A DNA stretch of 64,000 nt from Larkinella punicea (GTDB taxonomy: Bacteria > Bacteroidota > Bacteroidia > Cytophagales > Spirosomataceae): assembly GCF_003334855.1 (NCBI RefSeq), contig NZ_QOWE01000003.1, positions 62,001 to 126,000 of the forward strand, given 5' to 3'. Positions 16,424 through 25,927 of the stretch are shown in pieces. The notes below the pieces were generated by a model. That model saw only the letters and a program-made list of their open reading frames with translations, ran no database searches and was not told the DNA's origin. Within the stretch, counting starts at the first letter, position 1. Every line of letters begins with the position of its first letter. Position numbers and translations under genes: made by a program.

Positions 16424-17269
16424 ATGGAACCCTCCCAATCGTCCTTTCAAAATGTTATCGACCAGATCGTCGCGTTCGCTACGCTATACGGTTTCAAAAT
16501 TCTGTTGGCCATCGTTATTCTGATTGTCGGCCTGTGGCTGGTCAATCAAGTGGTAAAAATGCTGTCGACGGTGATGAACAAGCGGCAGGTCGACCGGGAT
16601 GTTCAGCCTTTTCTGCTGTCGCTGGTCGGTGCTATTTTAAAAGTGCTGGTGTTGCTGAGTGTGGCCAGTACGCTGGGCGTCGAAACCACCTCGTTCGTGG
16701 CCATCATTGGGGCAGCCGGTTTGGCGGTCGGTCTGGCGCTTCAGGGGAGTTTAGCCAATTTTGCCGGTGGCGTGCTGATTCTGACGTTCAAACCGTTCCG
16801 GGTGGGCGATCTCATTACGGCTCAGGGCTTTACGGGCAATGTGGAAGCCATTCACATTTTCAACACCATTCTGGTAACGCTCGACAACCGCACAATCATT
16901 CTGCCCAACGGAGCACTGTCAACGTCGCCGGTAACCAATATTTCCGGGAAAGGAACGATCCGGGTCGATATGGTTTTTGCCGCAGGAAATTCCAATGCGG
17001 TCGATGCGGTCAAAGCGTCGATCAAACGTGTGGTGGATGCTTGCCCGACGGGACTAAAAAACCGGGAACACGACATTCTGGTGACCAAATTGACCGAACT
17101 GGCGTTTCATTTCGACGTCCGGGTCTGGTGCAACAGTGCCGATTATTGGGACACCTATTACTTTGTTCACGAAGGCATCGCCCGTCAGTTTGGCAAAGAC
17201 GGCATCAAAGGGCCGGAACCGAGTGTTACGGTGATTGGCGATTTTAGCTCGGTCGGCAAGCTGAAATAA
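16424..17269 (+). CDS. mscS: small-conductance mechanosensitive channel, MscS family
   Basis: A 281-residue MscS-type channel with three N-terminal transmembrane helices (about 12-41, 63-85 and 92-115). TM3 carries the Gly/Ala-rich pore pattern GAAGLAVGLALQGSLANFAGG. A beta domain (VGDLITAQGFTGNVEAI, ILPNGALSTSPVTN) and the cytoplasmic cage follow. It protects cells in hypo-osmotic shock as a heptamer. The length matches E. coli MscS. The upstream region has a near-consensus -7 box (TACTTTTC). Confidence 0.92.
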   Translation: MEPSQSSFQNVIDQIVAFATLYGFKILLAIVILIVGLWLVNQVVKMLSTVMNKRQVDRDVQPFLLSLVGAILKVLVLLSVASTLGVETTSFVAIIGAAGLAVGLALQGSLANFAGGVLILTFKPFRVGDLITAQGFTGNVEAIHIFNTILVTLDNRTIILPNGALSTSPVTNISGKGTIRVDMVFAAGNSNAVDAVKASIKRVVDACPTGLKNREHDILVTKLTELAFHFDVRVWCNSADYWDTYYFVHEGIARQFGKDGIKGPEPSVTVIGDFSSVGKLK

Positions 17270-17302
17270 CGCACATCAGGCGTTTTTGGCCGCATAGCGG
17301 AC

Positions 17303-17423
17303 GGATGTTTGTAGAAAAAGCACATACCCATACACCCGCGTGCCTCTGGGTACGCAAGTTAGGAGTCACGTACCCAGAGACACGTGCGAGGGATTAGTTG
17401 AGCTACTTTTTCTACAAACATCC
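17303..17423. repeat. double palindrome between convergent genes
   Basis: An 18-bp perfect outer inverted pair (17303-17320, GGATGTTTGTAGAAAAAG, with 17406-17423) encloses an inner pair built on CTCTGGGTACG/CGTACCCAGAG. It occupies most of the 194-bp gap between mscS and the EEP-family gene. Confidence 0.88.
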
Positions 17424-17463
17424 CGTGCCGATGGCACAGCATCAATCGATCAATTCCAAAACT

Positions 17464-18318
17464 TTAATAAGTCAGTCGACTCAAAACCGGCCAGTGGTCG
17501 GAAATAAAAACCTGATCTTTCAGAATGGGCAGGTAATCATGGCGTTGCACCGCTACGTCCGGGCCGACAAAAATAAAGTCAATCACCGGGCCGCGCTGGT
17601 CGGTTTTGAAGTTGTTGAATGTACTGGTGCCGCCGGTATGCGGGTTTTCAGACAGACTTTCCGTGTTGGTGAGTTTGAACGTCGAATCACTCGTCAGGGT
17701 CTTGATGGAAGGCGACGCGTCGGGCGTGTTAAAGTCGCCGGTCAAGATTACCGGAAGATCGTTGCTCAATTCTTTGATCTTGCTGATGAGCAGTTTCGCG
17801 CTGTTCTGGCGGGCGGTTTCGCTGATGTGGTCGAAGTGTGTATTGATCACAAAGACTTGACTTTCATTGCGTTTATCCTGAAAAACCGCATAGGTGGCAA
17901 TTCTTGGCAATGCCGCATCCCAGGATTTGCTGCCCGGCACCTCGGGCGTTTCGGAGAGCCAGAAGGTGCCTTGTTTCAGTACCTCAAATTTCTGTTTGTT
18001 GTAGAAAATGGGTGAAAACTCCCCCTGGGTTTTTCCATCGTCACGACCCACGCCAACCCAGCCATACGCTGGCAATTGATCCTGTAAATCAGCGATCTGT
18101 CCCGCGAGTGCTTCCTGCAAACCGGCAAAATCGACCTGATAAGCGGTGAAAACATTGGCGGCTATTTCCTTCCGGTTCGGCCAGGCATTCAAACCGTCCT
18201 GTGGCGTGTTGTAGCGAATGTTAAACGACAGCACATTCAGCGGAAACCGGGAAACCGTCTGGGCTGAAACGCCCGACAGAGTACCGAAAAGTAAGACAAA
18301 AAATAGTCCTAATCTCAT
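17464..18318 (-). CDS. secreted endonuclease/exonuclease/phosphatase family protein
   Basis: A 284-residue EEP-fold hydrolase with a signal peptide (MRLGLFFVLLFGTLSGVSAQ). Conserved elements are LNVLSFNIRYN, LQEA, NTHFDHIS, VILTGDFNTPDA and the terminal SDHWPVL with the catalytic His. By family it is a Mg2+-dependent phosphodiesterase or sphingomyelinase-like/nuclease enzyme acting outside the cytoplasm; the substrate is not determined. The open frame continues 45 codons upstream, but the signal peptide defines the ATG at 18318. Confidence 0.85.
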   Translation of the reverse strand: MRLGLFFVLLFGTLSGVSAQTVSRFPLNVLSFNIRYNTPQDGLNAWPNRKEIAANVFTAYQVDFAGLQEALAGQIADLQDQLPAYGWVGVGRDDGKTQGEFSPIFYNKQKFEVLKQGTFWLSETPEVPGSKSWDAALPRIATYAVFQDKRNESQVFVINTHFDHISETARQNSAKLLISKIKELSNDLPVILTGDFNTPDASPSIKTLTSDSTFKLTNTESLSENPHTGGTSTFNNFKTDQRGPVIDFIFVGPDVAVQRHDYLPILKDQVFISDHWPVLSRLTY

Positions 18319-18509
18319 AGGGGTGCGGATTTGGTTTGATCGCGACGAAGTACGCCGTCGCCAACCGGAAAACCAACCAAACCGGATTTTATTTCGCTGG
18401 CGGACCAAACCTCGTCTGGTGGTTTCAGGCCGGAGCCTAATAATTGGACGCATTTCCCAACATTTACGCCGTTGTCCTGCTTAATCTGGTACGTTATGAA
18501 CCACGCACT

Positions 18510-19037
18510 ATGCAAACAACCCTATCCCCCGAATCCAGAACGAGTTTGGCAACGCCATTGCCGGAAAAACACGCCGTCAAGCTCACCATCAACGGCACCG
18601 TTCACCACCTGGAACTAGCACCGTGGACGAGTTTACTCGATGCCCTCCGCGAATACCTGCACCTGACCGGCACGAAGAAAGGCTGCGATCATGGCCAGTG
18701 CGGAGCCTGTACGGTGCTGGTCGATGGCAAACGGATCAATTCCTGCCTGACGCTGGCCGTTATGAAGGATGGTTCCGACATTACCACCATCGAAGGACTG
18801 GCCGATGAGAGCGGCCTGCATCCGTTGCAAACCGCCTTTATCGAACACGATGCTTACCAGTGTGGCTATTGTACGCCCGGTCAAATCTGTTCGGCGGTCG
18901 GACTGATGCAGGAAGGCCGTGCGAAAACCGCCGATGATATTCGGGAATTGATGAGTGGTAACATCTGCCGCTGTGGGGCCTATCCCCACATTGTCGACGC
19001 CATTCAGGAAGTAATGCAACTTGACCCCAACGCCTGA
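18510..19037 (+). CDS. molybdo-hydroxylase 2Fe-2S subunit (PaoA/XdhC-like)
   Basis: A 175-residue iron-sulfur subunit of the xanthine dehydrogenase/aldehyde oxidase family. The plant-type 2Fe-2S cluster uses Cys59, Cys64, Cys67 and Cys79 (KGCDHGQCGACTVL...SC); the second cluster uses Cys118, Cys121, Cys153 and Cys155 (QCGYCTPGQ...CRCGAYPH). It passes electrons from the molybdenum site to FAD. No Tat signal is seen (start MQTTLSPESR), unlike E. coli PaoA, so the complex should be cytoplasmic. The ATG at 18510 follows a 22-codon non-homologous extension of the frame. It is first of a three-gene operon, 4 bp before the FAD subunit. Confidence 0.9.
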   Translation: MQTTLSPESRTSLATPLPEKHAVKLTINGTVHHLELAPWTSLLDALREYLHLTGTKKGCDHGQCGACTVLVDGKRINSCLTLAVMKDGSDITTIEGLADESGLHPLQTAFIEHDAYQCGYCTPGQICSAVGLMQEGRAKTADDIRELMSGNICRCGAYPHIVDAIQEVMQLDPNA

Positions 19038-19041
19038 CGCT

Positions 19042-20052
19042 ATGAACAGTTTTTCGTATGCCCGACCCAGCGACATCAGCATGGCCGTAGGCGAACTGGT
19101 CACCCATGAGGGAGCCAAATTTATTGCGGGGGGAACCAACCTGCTCGACTTGATGAAGGAAAACGTCGAACAACCCAACCGGCTGGTGGATATTAATCGT
19201 CTGGAATTGAGTGCGATAGAAGATATTGAAGACGGTGGTCTTCGACTCGGTGCTTTGTTGACGAATGCCGATACCGCGTATCATCCGGTCGTCGAAAGCC
19301 GGTATCCGCTGTTGTCGCGGGCCATTCTGGCGGGAGCTTCGGCGCAGTTGCGCAACATGGCCACCAACGGCGGCAATCTGTTCCAGCGAACCCGCTGCTA
19401 TTATTTTTATGATCTGGCAACGCCCTGCAACAAGCGCGAGCCGGGTTCCGGATGCGGAGCCCTCAATGGTTATAACCGGATTCACGCCATTCTGGGAACC
19501 AGCGATCAGCAGCCTGAAACGACCTGCATTGCGACTCATCCTTCGGATTTGTGCGTAGCCCTTTCGGCCCTCGATGCTGTCGTTCGGGTGACCGGCCCAA
19601 AGGGCGAGCGGACGATACCGTTTGCGGATTTTCACCGGTTGCCCGGCGATGAACCCTGGCGCGACAATACCATTCAGTCGGGAGAGCTAGTTACGGCCAT
19701 CGATCTGCCCGCCAAAGGATTTTCGGACTATTATGCATATATCAAAATTCGCGACCGGCAATCATACGCTTTTGCGCTGGTTTCGGTAGCCGTTGGTCTG
19801 GAGATTGAAGATAACCGCATCACCGACGCCCGGATTGCGCTGGGCGGTGTGGCGCACAAACCCTGGCGCAAGCCCGAGGCAGAAGCCATGCTGGTAGGTC
19901 AGATGCTTTCGGAAGCGAATTTTCTGTCAGTGGCCGAAGCCCTTCTGGCGGGAGCCAAAGGATATGGACACAATACGTTTAAAATCGAACTGGCCAAACG
20001 CGCCATTGTCCGGGCGTTGAAACAGGCCGCTAAACTCGAACCCGCATCATGA
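19042..20052 (+). CDS. molybdo-hydroxylase FAD-binding subunit with 4Fe-4S insert (PaoB-like)
   Basis: A 336-residue FAD subunit of the CO dehydrogenase/xanthine dehydrogenase type. FAD is bound by FIAGGTNLLDLM (27-38) and ATNGGNLFQRTRCYYF. A cysteine-rich insert follows, Cys119, Cys129, Cys138, Cys162 and Cys171, in the place where E. coli PaoB carries a 4Fe-4S cluster; most xanthine dehydrogenases lack this, so the enzyme is PaoABC-like. The ATG at 19042 is chosen; a TTG at 19021 would overlap the previous gene. The stop overlaps the start of the next gene by 4 bp (ATGA), indicating translational coupling. Confidence 0.9.
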   Translation: MNSFSYARPSDISMAVGELVTHEGAKFIAGGTNLLDLMKENVEQPNRLVDINRLELSAIEDIEDGGLRLGALLTNADTAYHPVVESRYPLLSRAILAGASAQLRNMATNGGNLFQRTRCYYFYDLATPCNKREPGSGCGALNGYNRIHAILGTSDQQPETTCIATHPSDLCVALSALDAVVRVTGPKGERTIPFADFHRLPGDEPWRDNTIQSGELVTAIDLPAKGFSDYYAYIKIRDRQSYAFALVSVAVGLEIEDNRITDARIALGGVAHKPWRKPEAEAMLVGQMLSEANFLSVAEALLAGAKGYGHNTFKIELAKRAIVRALKQAAKLEPAS

Positions 20053-22280
20053 CACCATACATCGGAAAACCCATAAACCGTGTCGACGGTGTAGCCAAAG
20101 TCACGGGAAAAGCAAAATATGCTGCTGAATACAAAGCTGCGGACCTGGCGCATGGCTGGGTGATTTCCAGTTCCATTGCGAAAGGAAAAGTTACCCGTAT
20201 CGATGCGGAAGCGGCACTTCAACTACCGGGCGTGATTCAGGTGTTTTCGCACGAAAACCGCCCCAGTCTGGCCTGGTTCGACATGAGCTACAAAGACCAG
20301 GATGCGCCACCCGGTTCGCCCTTCCGACCGTTGCGCGATGCGACGGTGAAATACAGCGGTCAGCCGGTGGCTTTGGTCGTGGCCGAAACGCTGGAATTGG
20401 CCCGGTATGCGGCTTCGCTGATTCGGATCGAATATGAAGAAGAAGAACACGAAACGGCGCTGGAGCACAACCTGCACCGGGCGAGGGAGCCAAAATCGGG
20501 CGTCGCCACTTTGCTGAAACCGCCACCGCCCAAACCGCGCGGTGATTTTGAAAAAGACTTCCGGGCGGCAGCGGTGCAGGTTTCGGGGACGTATGTTCAT
20601 TCTGCCGAGCACCACAACCCGATGGAGATGTTTGCCACCACGGTGGTGTACGAAAAAAACAACAAGCTGACGATTTACGACAAAACGCAGGGGGCACCCA
20701 ACAGCCAGTTATACGTTTCGCAGGTATTTGGCATTCCCTTCAAGGATGTCCGGGTTATTTCACCTTATGTCGGGGGCGGTTTTGGTGCCGGTCTGCGTCC
20801 GCAATACCAGTTGTTTCTGGCGGTTTTGGCCGCCCGTGAACTCAAACGATCGATCCGGGTTTCGCTCACACGCCAGCAGATGTTTACGTTTGGCCATCGA
20901 CCGGCCTGCGTTCAGCAGGTCTCGCTGGGTGCTTCGGCGGAGGGAAAACTGGAGGCCATTCGGCACGACGCTGTCGGGGAAACTTCTCAATTTGAGGATT
21001 ATACCGAAATTGTCGTCAACTGGGCGGGGATGCTGTATCCGGCTCAAAACGTGACGTTGACTTATAATCTGGTGCCTTTGGACGTCTATACACCGATCGA
21101 CATGCGCGCACCGGGTGGGGTAACCGGCCTGTCGGCCCTGGAATGTGCCATCGATGAACTGGCGTATAAAGCGGGCCTGGATCCCGTTGAATTCCGTCTG
21201 AAAAACTACACGGAACGGGACATGAACGAAGACCTGCCGTATTCGAGCAAGGAATTGCGGGAATGTTTCCGCCAGGGTGCCGAGCGGTTTGGCTGGGCGA
21301 ACCGAACCCCCGAACCCCGTTCCATGCGCAATGGTCATACGCTGGTCGGCTGGGGCATGGCCACCGGTATTTGGGAGTCGATGCACATGCCCGCGCGGGC
21401 CGAAGCCGTGCTGACGGTCAACGGGAAACTCCGGGTCAGCAGTGCCACCGCCGACATCGGAACCGGCACGTATACGATCATGACCCAGATTGCCGCCGAC
21501 ACCCTCGGTATGCCCATAGAAGACGTTATTTTTCGACTGGGCGATACTGATATGCCCCTGGCACCCATTCAGGGCGGTTCCTGGACGGCAGCCACGGTAG
21601 GTTCCGCCGTGAAAGTGGCTTGCGAGGATTTGGGGAAAAAGCTCTTCAAAATGGCGCAGAAAATGAAGCAATCGCCATTTGCTGATGTGAAACTGGATGA
21701 GATTGTTTTTGAGAATGCCCATATTCGCCTGAAAGCCGATCCTTCGGTAGCGGTTTCGCTGCTGGACATTGTAGGAACGAACGGCGGGCGGGCCGTCAGT
21801 GAAACGTCAACGTCGTTGCCGAATATGCTGGAGCAACGCAAGTATGCCCGGGCGGTTCATTCGGCGGTTTTTGTGGAAGTGGAAGTCGATGAGGATTTTG
21901 GAACGGTTCGGGTGACCCGGGCGGTGACGGCCGTGGCGGGGGGGCGAATCCTGAATCCTAAAACCGCCCGGAGTCAGATCATCGGCGGTATGGTTTGGGG
22001 CATCAGCAAAGGACTGGAGGAGGAAAGTGTGATGGATCACCAGTTTGGGCGGTTTATGAACCATTCGCTGGCCGAATACCACGTTCCGGTCAATGCTGAC
22101 ATTCAGGATCTTGATGTGATTTTTGTCGAAGAAACCGATACCATTGTAAATCCGCTGGGCGTAAAAGGACTGGGCGAAATCGGGATTGTCGGGATGCCGG
22201 CGGCCATTGCCAATGCGGTTTTTCACGCTACCGGAAAACGGATTCGGAGTTTGCCCATTACGCTGGATAAACTATTATAA
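20049..22280 (+). CDS. molybdo-hydroxylase molybdopterin-binding subunit (PaoC-like)
   Basis: A 743-residue large subunit of the xanthine dehydrogenase family that binds the molybdenum cofactor and oxidises aldehydes or N-heterocycles. Visible motifs are VGGGFGAGLRPQYQ, MRAPGGVTG and IQGGSWTAATVGSA, and the catalytic Glu710 in GVKGLGEIGIVG. The length fits PaoC/YagR (about 730). No export signal is present. The dedicated Moco insertase (PaoD/XdhC) is not adjacent, so it must be encoded elsewhere if used. The substrate cannot be deduced, though the 4Fe-4S FAD partner favours aldehyde oxidoreductase over xanthine dehydrogenase. Confidence 0.9.
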   Translation: MTPYIGKPINRVDGVAKVTGKAKYAAEYKAADLAHGWVISSSIAKGKVTRIDAEAALQLPGVIQVFSHENRPSLAWFDMSYKDQDAPPGSPFRPLRDATVKYSGQPVALVVAETLELARYAASLIRIEYEEEEHETALEHNLHRAREPKSGVATLLKPPPPKPRGDFEKDFRAAAVQVSGTYVHSAEHHNPMEMFATTVVYEKNNKLTIYDKTQGAPNSQLYVSQVFGIPFKDVRVISPYVGGGFGAGLRPQYQLFLAVLAARELKRSIRVSLTRQQMFTFGHRPACVQQVSLGASAEGKLEAIRHDAVGETSQFEDYTEIVVNWAGMLYPAQNVTLTYNLVPLDVYTPIDMRAPGGVTGLSALECAIDELAYKAGLDPVEFRLKNYTERDMNEDLPYSSKELRECFRQGAERFGWANRTPEPRSMRNGHTLVGWGMATGIWESMHMPARAEAVLTVNGKLRVSSATADIGTGTYTIMTQIAADTLGMPIEDVIFRLGDTDMPLAPIQGGSWTAATVGSAVKVACEDLGKKLFKMAQKMKQSPFADVKLDEIVFENAHIRLKADPSVAVSLLDIVGTNGGRAVSETSTSLPNMLEQRKYARAVHSAVFVEVEVDEDFGTVRVTRAVTAVAGGRILNPKTARSQIIGGMVWGISKGLEEESVMDHQFGRFMNHSLAEYHVPVNADIQDLDVIFVEETDTIVNPLGVKGLGEIGIVGMPAAIANAVFHATGKRIRSLPITLDKLL

Positions 22281-22348
22281 AGTAGATTTAAACCTTTGGT
22301 TCTTTCGTTTATCAAAGAAGCAGTTCTACTTTTAACGTCCGACGGGCC

Positions 22349-23689
22349 ATGAAAACACGACGAATCATACCGGCTTTTGGGTTGATGATTTTCTTTTTAA
22401 TCGCGCTGGCGATGCCTCAAAAAACGATGGCACAACCGGGCGTGGATATGCCAGTGGAGTCCTTCTACGACGATCTGGCTCCCTATGGACAGTGGACCCG
22501 GAACCCGACGTATGGTCAGGTCTGGATGCCGGATGTGCCGGGTGATTTTCAACCCTATGCGACCAATGGACATTGGGCGGTAACGGAATATGGCAACACC
22601 TGGGTGTCGGACTACGACTGGGGCTGGGCACCTTTTCACTACGGACGCTGGCTGTTCGATGACTATTACGGACGCTGGGTCTGGGTTCCGGACAGCGAAT
22701 GGGGACCGGCCTGGGTGAGCTGGCGTTCTGGTGGGGGCTACTACGGCTGGGCTCCGCTCGGGCCGGGCATGAGCATCAATGTGAACATCAACCTTCCGTT
22801 CAATTACTGGACGTTTGTGCCGCAGATGTACATCACCAGCCCGCGCGTTTACAGCTATTGCATTCCCAGAACCCGGGTCGTCAACGTCTATCACAACACG
22901 ACCATCATCAATAACGTATATCGCTACAACAACCGCTCTTACGGCTACGGCCCGCGTCGGGATGAGATGGAACGCTATACCCGGCGGAGTGTACCCGTAT
23001 ACCGGGCCAACGATATTGCGAGTCGTGGCGCGTATGGAGCGCGGGGTGGAAACGGAAATTCCAATCGGGGTGATAACCGGGGAAGTTACAACGGAAATGG
23101 CAATTACAACGGCAATAACCGGGGTGAGGTAGCGGGTAACTACCCGAACTCAAACCGTTCGAACCGCTATGACAATGACCGGAATGGAGCCAATCGGGGT
23201 GACAATTCGATGAACCGCAACGACGGTTTTAACAACCGGCCTAATTCGGATAATGCTAACCGCCCGGATTATGAAAATCGGTCCAATTCTTCGAATTCAA
23301 ACCGTCCGGATTTTGATAATCGGTCGAACTCCCGCCCTTCAAACCGTCCGGATTTCGACAACCGGTCCAGTTCCGGATCAATGCCAAACCGGGTGGAAAG
23401 CCCTTCCGAAAACCGTGCGAACCGCAGCTACAATCCGGGCGCGAATTCTCCGTCGGTCGAGCGCCGGGCCGAAAGCCGGAGTTATCCCCAGCCGGATCAG
23501 TCCAGCCAGCGTTCCCGCTGGTCGGGTGGTGGAGGCAGTGAAAGTGCTCCGCAACGGGTAGAACGGCCCCAGGGCCAGGGAGGTCAGTTTCAGCAACGGA
23601 CTCCCAGTCAGCCGCCCCGCCAGTATCAGGACCGTCAAAACTCTTCCAATCGCGGTGAGGGCGGTGGTGGCCGTCGCGGTCCGCAGTAA
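22349..23689 (+). CDS. exported DUF6600-like protein with Asn/Arg/Ser-rich tail
   Basis: A 446-residue protein with a signal peptide (about 1-28). Residues 35-165 form a tyrosine/tryptophan-rich domain with repeating W-x-P and YGxW units (FYDDLAPYGQW, HWAVTEYGNTWVSDYDWGWAPFHYGRW), as in DUF6600. The rest, about 230-446, is low complexity, rich in Asn, Arg, Ser, Gly and Gln, with repeated NRPDFDNRSNS-type units at about 310-350. It is basic and probably disordered, suggesting RNA, polysaccharide or surface binding, but no function is known. It is followed by a strong intrinsic terminator. Confidence 0.65.
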   Translation: MKTRRIIPAFGLMIFFLIALAMPQKTMAQPGVDMPVESFYDDLAPYGQWTRNPTYGQVWMPDVPGDFQPYATNGHWAVTEYGNTWVSDYDWGWAPFHYGRWLFDDYYGRWVWVPDSEWGPAWVSWRSGGGYYGWAPLGPGMSINVNINLPFNYWTFVPQMYITSPRVYSYCIPRTRVVNVYHNTTIINNVYRYNNRSYGYGPRRDEMERYTRRSVPVYRANDIASRGAYGARGGNGNSNRGDNRGSYNGNGNYNGNNRGEVAGNYPNSNRSNRYDNDRNGANRGDNSMNRNDGFNNRPNSDNANRPDYENRSNSSNSNRPDFDNRSNSRPSNRPDFDNRSSSGSMPNRVESPSENRANRSYNPGANSPSVERRAESRSYPQPDQSSQRSRWSGGGGSESAPQRVERPQGQGGQFQQRTPSQPPRQYQDRQNSSNRGEGGGGRRGPQ

Positions 23690-23706
23690 CGATAAAAACG
23701 CCAACG

Positions 23707-23752
23707 AAGCGGTTACGAACAGTCTAACGCACGGTTCGTAACCGCTTTTTTA
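23707..23752 (+). terminator. intrinsic terminator between convergent genes
   Basis: A perfect 14-bp stem, AAGCGGTTACGAAC with GTTCGTAACCGCTT, and a 13-nt loop followed by TTTTATT. It terminates the DUF6600-like gene. Confidence 0.85.
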
Positions 23753-23782
23753 TTGTACATCCTGTCGCGACAGAATTTTATC

Positions 23783-24253
23783 TTATTTTGTTTTCAACCG
23801 GTCGATCATCATGATGGCGCGATCCACACGGATCTGGACGTTTTTGGCTCCGTCGATGTAATACATGATGCTACGTTGTTTGCCGGGCGTGAGGGCCTGA
23901 AAATACCGGTTTCCTTCTTCGTCTATAGACAGCAACTCCTGTAGTTCTTCCGGCATTTTTCGGCCATATTCACTTTCATCTTTCCAGATTGCCGCCTTCA
24001 CGGTGTCGCCCAGCCGTACTTTGAGCTGCTGCCGGATAGGGGTTCCGATGCTGATCATAAACGACCCGTCGCCTTTGGGCCGGAGGGCACAATGAAACTC
24101 AACAGTGCCGTTGAGCAGGCACATGATGCGTACCGCCGACTTTTGCGTAAACTGCTGCACCACCTCATCCGGAACACCAATGTAGTGCGCTCCGATTGCG
24201 TTTGTAAATCGCTCGATTACAGCCTCAAAACGAACGGCATCGGTGGGTTCCAT
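23783..24253 (-). CDS. DUF1905/YdeI-OmdA family protein
   Basis: A 156-residue cytoplasmic protein. Residues 5-95 match DUF1905 (RFEAVIERF...YIGVPDEVV...G.VEFHCALRPKGDGSFMISIGTPIRQQLKVRLGDTV). The last 45 residues match the YdeI/OmpD-associated helix pair (FQALTPGKQRSIMYYIDGAK...RVDRAIMMIDRL). The family is linked to resistance to peptides and bacteriocins in enteric bacteria, but the role here is unknown. It lies 13 bp downstream of mqo on the same strand and may be co-transcribed with it. Confidence 0.8.
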   Translation of the reverse strand: MEPTDAVRFEAVIERFTNAIGAHYIGVPDEVVQQFTQKSAVRIMCLLNGTVEFHCALRPKGDGSFMISIGTPIRQQLKVRLGDTVKAAIWKDESEYGRKMPEELQELLSIDEEGNRYFQALTPGKQRSIMYYIDGAKNVQIRVDRAIMMIDRLKTK

Positions 24254-24266
24254 ACGAAAGCCAATG

Positions 24267-25784
24267 TTAAAGAACCGGTTCGGTTTCTTTTAGTCCCAAC
24301 ACCTCGCTCGTCCAGGCCCGGGTCTGGTGCGCCAGTTCCGCATTCGTGGCCAGCGATTGCCCGTACGACGGAATCATCTGCTTCAATTTGGTTTGCCAGG
24401 CTTCCGTATGCAGTTGAGCGGGGAAACACCGGTTGAGCAGATCGAGCATGATGGAGACGGAGGTTGAAGCACCCGGCGAAGCTCCCAAAAGGGCCGCAAT
24501 GGAACCGTCGGCCGCGCAAACCACTTCCGTTCCGAATTCCAGAATACCACCTTCTTCGGGGTCTTTCTTGATGACCTGAACCCGCTGACCGGCGGTTTCC
24601 AGATCCCAGTCTTCCATTTTAGCCGCCGGGAAATAGTCTTTCAGTGCGGCCAGCCGGTCTTCCGGCGATTGCCGCACCTGATCGATGAGGTATTTTGTCA
24701 GCGGAATGTTGTGCAAACCGGCCGCCATCATCGGCAGCAGGTTATTGGCTTTAATGGACAATGGCAGGTCCATGAACGAGCCGTTTTTGAGGAATTTCGT
24801 CGAAAAACCGGCGTAGGGGCCAAACAGCAGGGCTTTTTTGCCGTCGATCATCCGCGTATCGAGGTGCGGCACCGACATCGGGGGGGAGCCGACAGCCGCT
24901 TTGCCGTAAACTTTCGCTTCGTGTTGTTCAACGATGTCCTGGTTGTTGCAGACCAGCCACTGGCCGCTTACCGGAAAACCGCCAAAGCCTTTGCCTTCGG
25001 GGATGTCGGCTTTTTCGAGCAGGGGCAGGGAACCACCACCCGCGCCGATGAAAATAAACCGGGTTCTCAGTTCCCGTTTCTTCCGTGTCGACCAGTTTTT
25101 TACCGTGATTTTCCAGGTACCTTCTTTCTCCTGTTCCAGGTCGCGAACGTCGTGGGCGAGCCGGATCGTAAAGCCGTCCATTTTCCGGAGGTAATCGAAT
25201 AAGGCCCGGGTCAGAGCCCCAAAATTAACGTCGGTACCAATGTCCATGCGAGTCGCGGCCACCTTCTGATCCGGTTCCCGCTCATTCATGACCAGCGGCA
25301 TCCACTCTTTCAGTTGTGCCGGATCTTCGGAATAGAGCATTCCCTTGAACAAGTGGTGATTGTCGAGCGCGTCGTGTCGCTTTTTCAGATATTCGACGTT
25401 CTTTTCTCCCCAGACAAAGCTCATGTGGGGAATTTCGTTGATGAACGTTTCGGGCGAGGGCGTAATGTTTTGCTGAACCAGGTAGGCCCAGAATTCTTTG
25501 GAAACCTCGAACGACTCGGCAATTTTAACGGCTTTTGAAATGTCGACCGATCCGTCTTCTTTTTCGGGGGTGTAATTCAATTCGCAAAAAGCAGAATGAC
25601 CGGTTCCGGCGTTGTTCCAGGCATCTGAACTTTCGGCGGCCAGAACATCCAGCCGTTCGAAAACCTCGATGGTCAGCGTTGGGTCTAACGCTTTGAGTAA
25701 CATGCCGAGCGTGGCACTCATGATTCCGGCCCCGATCAACACAACGTCCGGGTCTTTCTGTATAAATCGACTACTTTGAGGCAT
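24267..25784 (-). CDS. mqo: malate:quinone oxidoreductase
   Basis: A 505-residue FAD-dependent membrane-associated enzyme that oxidises malate to oxaloacetate and reduces quinone in the TCA cycle. The N-terminal Rossmann motif is [17 protein letters not shown], followed by the family block [47 protein letters not shown] and the C-terminal [18 protein letters not shown] are also characteristic. The length matches E. coli Mqo and its relatives. The start ATG at 25784 follows a 250-bp-class upstream region with no clear consensus promoter. Confidence 0.95.
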   Translation of the reverse strand: MPQSSRFIQKDPDVVLIGAGIMSATLGMLLKALDPTLTIEVFERLDVLAAESSDAWNNAGTGHSAFCELNYTPEKEDGSVDISKAVKIAESFEVSKEFWAYLVQQNITPSPETFINEIPHMSFVWGEKNVEYLKKRHDALDNHHLFKGMLYSEDPAQLKEWMPLVMNEREPDQKVAATRMDIGTDVNFGALTRALFDYLRKMDGFTIRLAHDVRDLEQEKEGTWKITVKNWSTRKKRELRTRFIFIGAGGGSLPLLEKADIPEGKGFGGFPVSGQWLVCNNQDIVEQHEAKVYGKAAVGSPPMSVPHLDTRMIDGKKALLFGPYAGFSTKFLKNGSFMDLPLSIKANNLLPMMAAGLHNIPLTKYLIDQVRQSPEDRLAALKDYFPAAKMEDWDLETAGQRVQVIKKDPEEGGILEFGTEVVCAADGSIAALLGASPGASTSVSIMLDLLNRCFPAQLHTEAWQTKLKQMIPSYGQSLATNAELAHQTRAWTSEVLGLKETEPVL

Positions 25785-25927
25785 AATCAGTAAAACACAT
25801 GGTCTATTCTATAAAACTGTATTTTTTGCGATGTAATTCACTGTTTTTTAGTAACTTCTTTGGAATGTATGTTGTTTTTTCAGGCAATTTTCAGGACTCA
25901 TTTGACCAGTACAATTTATGCCGGTAT

